Position numbers and translations under genes: made by a program. Shown one piece after another: positions 61,277 to 64,000 of a stretch of 64,000 bases of DNA. The number at the start of each line of letters is the position of its first letter. Position 1 is the stretch's first letter. This DNA is from MGIIb-O2 sp964003245 (GTDB lineage: Archaea > Thermoplasmatota > Poseidoniia > Poseidoniales > Thalassarchaeaceae), in contig CAXFIU010000001.1 of assembly GCA_964003245.1 (NCBI GenBank), positions 69,926-133,925 on the forward strand, read 5' to 3'. Under the pieces are notes generated by a model. That model did not search any database and was not told the DNA's origin. It saw nothing but the letters and a program-made list of their open reading frames with translations.

Positions 61277-61993
61277 ATGGGCCGAAGAAAACCTATCCAA
61301 CTTGCATGGGGGGTTCGTAAGGAAGGTCGTACTTTATGGACTAGAAATGCAGTTAAGGGCGTTTCAGTTAGAGATGAAAGAAGAAAAAAGGACAGTAGGA
61401 TTGAATGGCGTCAGTGGGAACCGCAGAAATCTAAGGTGGCTGCTTGTTTACTGAAAACAAAATTAGATCCTAGTGAGCTTATACCAAAATCTGGCTCTAC
61501 TTGTCTATACCTCGGTGCATCATCAGGAACTACCGTTAGCCATATTCATGATCATGTTTGTGGTTCAGGAAATCATCACAATGGCCAGATTGTATCTGTC
61601 GAAATATCTCCTCGAATGATGAGAGATTTGAGTAAATTATCTGAATTAAGACCCGGATTGATTCCAGTATTGGGAGATGCTAGAAATCCTATGGTGATTT
61701 CACCATATCTTAGAGACAAGGTTGATTGGATTCATCAAGATATTAGTGTTGCAGAACAAACACAGACGTTCCTCAAAATCTCAGAGATTTTTTTGAAACC
61801 CGAAGGTATCGGCTTATTATCGCTTAAAGCCGCTAGTGAAAGATGGATTGAGGGTGGTGACGATTCACGTTTCAAAGAAGCAGAGAAATTGATTAATTTA
61901 AATGAGAATCTAACACTTCTAGAAAACATTGACATATCTCATTTTGAGAGTCAGCATAGGATATTTGTTGTTAAGAAATTAGATATGGTTTAG
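61277..61993 (+). CDS. flpA: Fibrillarin-like rRNA/tRNA 2'-O-methyltransferase
   Basis: 238 residues. AdoMet methyltransferase of C/D sRNPs: YLGASSGTTVSHIHD (motif I), VSVEISPRMMRDLSKL, GDARNP (motif II), VDWIHQDISVAEQTQTF and GIGLLSLKAASE (catalytic Lys). GAGGAAGTGA at 61263 is its ribosome site; the sequence resembles that before dnaK. Forms the classical archaeal nop5-fibrillarin operon; it overlaps the convergent membrane gene by four bases. Confidence 0.95.
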   Translation: MGRRKPIQLAWGVRKEGRTLWTRNAVKGVSVRDERRKKDSRIEWRQWEPQKSKVAACLLKTKLDPSELIPKSGSTCLYLGASSGTTVSHIHDHVCGSGNHHNGQIVSVEISPRMMRDLSKLSELRPGLIPVLGDARNPMVISPYLRDKVDWIHQDISVAEQTQTFLKISEIFLKPEGIGLLSLKAASERWIEGGDDSRFKEAEKLINLNENLTLLENIDISHFESQHRIFVVKKLDMV

Positions 61994-62379
61994 GAACCAG
62001 CTAATAATCCAACGCCGCCAACTACGAAAATTAATATGCCCCAAATTAAGATTCCCAAAACTGTTAGAATTATCATAACCCAACCCATAATCTGAGCGGC
62101 TTTTGCCAAACCCTGGTCTGGATGACCTGGCTGGCTACTGGTTATCTGTAATGCGCCATTAGCCATTATTACTGCAGGAATAGCACTACAAATTCCGCAC
62201 ATGAAATAAGATACTGCTGCAAGAATCATAGCCAAAACTGCATTAGTCTCGGTATATTGCCCTACTATAGAATTCCCCTGTACTTGAACCGAACTAACAG
62301 CATTTTTTGTTGGATTTGCCCATGGGACTTCATTGTTATTATCCGACCAAGGGACTTCCTCGTCATTACTCATAGACAT
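61990..62379 (-). CDS. DUF4190-like small membrane protein
   Basis: 129 residues from ATG 62379 (62373 also possible). A polar N-terminus of about 45 residues (EEVPWSDNNNEVPWANP, with an EVPW repeat) precedes two hydrophobic regions: AVLAMILAAVSYFMCGICSAIPAVIMA with GALQI, then GLAKAAQIMGWVMIILTVLGILIWGIL. This is the DUF4190 pattern. Function unknown. Confidence 0.75.
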   Translation of the reverse strand: MSMSNDEEVPWSDNNNEVPWANPTKNAVSSVQVQGNSIVGQYTETNAVLAMILAAVSYFMCGICSAIPAVIMANGALQITSSQPGHPDQGLAKAAQIMGWVMIILTVLGILIWGILIFVVGGVGLLAGS

Positions 62380-62470
62380 TCTAATGCCAAATGTTATTTC
62401 AATCATTCTCTAATTTTTATTGAAATTACAACACAGACAATATAATGTAATCACTTTCAATGGTTCATTC

Positions 62471-63319
62471 ATGCCTGAGATGCCTGAGGTTGAAACTGTC
62501 CGTAGAGGTTTAGTTCCTCATCTTTCAGGCAGTATCGTAAGTTTCGTTGATTTACGTCGACCAAATCTTAGGTTTCCCTTCCCTGAAAATTTCGAAGAAA
62601 TACTAACCGGAGCCAAAATTGAGAGAATTGATAGAAGGTCGAAGTATCTTTTATTTCGTTTATCTAACGGATATACTTGGATGAGTCATTTGGGTATGAC
62701 TGGAGTTTGGACGGTCGGTTCAGAAGGAAAAGGTAAGCATGATCATGCATATTTCGAATTTGATGATGGTATGAAAACTGCAGTATATACTGATCATAGA
62801 AGATTTGGATTTATGGATGTTTTTGAGACCTCAAATGAGGCCGAACAGAAGTGGCTGGCCACTTTAGGACCAGAACCTCTTACAGATGACTTTACAGTTC
62901 AAATACTGAAATCAAATCTTCATGGCAAACGTTCTCCAATAAAGAGTGCCTTACTCGATCAGAGAGTAGTTTCAGGTCTTGGAAATATATATGTGAGTGA
63001 GATCCTATTTCGCAGTAAAGTTTCTCCAATTAAGACTGCGGCAGAAGTTGCAGGTAAGAGTAACAAGGTGAATGCCAAAATACAACGAATCTTTGAGAAT
63101 ACCAATCAAGTAATTGCTGAAGCTATAATGGTAGGGGGTTCTACAATTTCTGACTTTAGAGGAGTTTCTGGAGAATCAGATTTAGGTTATTTTGCTCAAC
63201 AGTTTAGAGTATTTAATCGTGAAGGCGAAGAATGTATTAAAGAAAATTGTAAGGGTAAGATTCTGAGAATAGTACAATCAGGGCGCTCAACCTTTTATTG
63301 TCCAAAATGTCAGAAATAA
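62471..63319 (+). CDS. mutM: Formamidopyrimidine-DNA glycosylase (Fpg/MutM)
   Basis: 282 residues from the ATG at 62471, which places the catalytic Pro2-Glu3 right after Met (MPEMPEVETVRRGL); the longer reading would spoil it. Further landmarks: RSKYLLFRLSNG (Lys near 58), MSHLGMTGVW, DHRRFGFMDVF, GLGNIYVSEILFRSKVSP, and the C-terminal zinc finger CIKENC...YCPKC. Excises 8-oxoguanine and formamidopyrimidines. This family is mainly bacterial, so it was probably acquired. Confidence 0.95.
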   Translation: MPEMPEVETVRRGLVPHLSGSIVSFVDLRRPNLRFPFPENFEEILTGAKIERIDRRSKYLLFRLSNGYTWMSHLGMTGVWTVGSEGKGKHDHAYFEFDDGMKTAVYTDHRRFGFMDVFETSNEAEQKWLATLGPEPLTDDFTVQILKSNLHGKRSPIKSALLDQRVVSGLGNIYVSEILFRSKVSPIKTAAEVAGKSNKVNAKIQRIFENTNQVIAEAIMVGGSTISDFRGVSGESDLGYFAQQFRVFNREGEECIKENCKGKILRIVQSGRSTFYCPKCQK

Positions 63320-63320
63320 A

Positions 63321-64000
63321 TTATTTCAGCACCCATTTTACAATAATTAGATGCAACCACATCGGAGTAATTTTTGTTACTAATGGTAATGGCTTATTCA
63401 CAATCCCTGGCATGACTTCTCTTTTCCCTTTATGCATTGATTTCACAGCAATTTCTGCAACTTTTTTTACAGGTACAGCGGTCAATTTTTCCATTTTACT
63501 GAGTTCCATTCCTGCAACTTCTTGAAAACCAGTCGTGACATAACCTGGGCACAATGCCGTAACAGTCACTCCTTTATTTTTCAATTCCTTATGCAACGCT
63601 CTAGAGTATGATAGAACATAGGCTTTCGTAGCACAATAGACTGCAAAACTTGGACCTGAAATATATGACGCAATTGATGCTACATTCATTATTCGGCCCT
63701 TACCTTTTTTGACCATTAAGTTTCCAAACACATGAGATAATCTTGTTAATGCATGTATATTCAATTCAATCATTTCTAATTGCCGTCCTAATTGCATGTC
63801 TAAATGGTCTCCAAGTATTCCAAAACCTGCATTATTGACAAGAATATCTACATCTCCTGAATCTTTGATTAACAAGTCAACTCCTTCTTCGGTTGTCAAA
63901 TCAGCAACTATAACTTTGCAATTAACTGTGTGCTCACGAGTAATTTCTTCTGCTAAATCTTGTAACTCTTTTTCTCTTCGTGCACAAATTATTAGATCAT
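63321..64000 (-). CDS. Short-chain dehydrogenase (5' end cut by window)
   Basis: The open frame continues beyond the right edge; residues DLIICARREKELQDLAEEI are readable at the edge, so the true N-terminus with the TGxxxGIG loop lies outside. Visible are VDILVNNAGFG, ASIASYISGP, the catalytic YCATKAYVLSYS (YxxxK) and CPGYVTTGF. About 226 residues are inside the window. NAD(P)-dependent oxidoreductase of the broad SDR family with unknown substrate, closest in style to the DltE/SDR acyl-chain-related members. The C-terminus ends in a hydrophobic VTKITPMWLHLIIVKWVLK segment that may bind membranes. Confidence 0.85.
   Translation of the reverse strand, partial: DLIICARREKELQDLAEEITREHTVNCKVIVADLTTEEGVDLLIKDSGDVDILVNNAGFGILGDHLDMQLGRQLEMIELNIHALTRLSHVFGNLMVKKGKGRIMNVASIASYISGPSFAVYCATKAYVLSYSRALHKELKNKGVTVTALCPGYVTTGFQEVAGMELSKMEKLTAVPVKKVAEIAVKSMHKGKREVMPGIVNKPLPLVTKITPMWLHLIIVKWVLK

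Overview
The window is AT-rich, gene-dense archaeal chromosome. Archaeal information-processing genes occur throughout: a group II chaperonin (thermosome), Orc1/Cdc6, PCNA, transcription factor S, Nop5 with fibrillarin, Bud32, a candidate H/ACA guide RNA and an archaeal-type CoA synthesis protein. They are mixed with bacterial-looking genes: DnaK, bacterial-type ThrRS, TrhO, GlpX, Fpg, quinolinate synthase, and a threonine-dehydrogenase-like epimerase. This mixture, the low GC and the proline-rich tails fit a marine Thermoplasmatota lineage (Marine Group II/Poseidoniia or Marine Group III). That placement is inference. I see no insertion sequence, integrase, prophage or CRISPR array.

Layout. 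1-9.2 kb: thrS-trhO, carbamate kinase, NAD-kinase-like, CTP synthase, threonine dehydrogenase, thermosome. 9.2-12 kb: stress cluster (Hsp20/CS-like protein, DnaK, PspC). 12-22 kb: leucyl aminopeptidase, agmatinase-family enzyme, a large secreted protein, tRNA-Gly(GCC), an arsenate-reductase-like phosphatase, an unusual Mrp ATPase, a PAP2/beta-propeller membrane protein. 22-25 kb: NadA, Bud32, RdgB, proline-rich membrane protein. 25.3-32.3 kb: acyl-CoA/aromatic-CoA cluster with three enoyl-CoA hydratase/isomerases, an aldehyde dehydrogenase, a 3-hydroxyacyl-CoA dehydrogenase, a SemiSWEET protein, and a BoxB/PaaA-like di-iron protein with an uncharacterised partner. 32-37 kb: FAD reductase, MoaE-MoaC, FBPase-aldolase. 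36.7-40.1 kb: two small DNA-binding-like proteins and an 876-residue winged-helix protein. 40.2-41.6 kb: a four-hairpin H/ACA-like RNA, then a fused CoaD/dephospho-CoA kinase. 42-44 kb: Orc1/Cdc6 with a possible origin. 44.5-54.5 kb: diflavin reductase, biotin carboxylase, PfkB kinase, several uncharacterised conserved proteins. 54.6-64 kb: tRNA-Gly(TCC), ABC exporter, FGE-like protein, glycosyltransferase, PCNA, TFS, CrcB, Nop5-fibrillarin, Fpg, SDR.

How the genes fit together. The aerobic CoA-thioester cluster looks like an oxygen-dependent aromatic-CoA or related catabolic route. GlpX plus class I aldolase give the fructose-bisphosphate steps of gluconeogenesis. The H/ACA RNA and the Nop5-fibrillarin operon are the two arms of guide-RNA-directed RNA modification. 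In the RNA's fourth hairpin, the guide pocket is complementary to the conserved helix 69 sequence of archaeal 23S rRNA as I recall it. Structured RNA with a predicted target, the aromatic-CoA cluster, the CoA-synthesis fusion and the altered Mrp protein are the most interesting parts.
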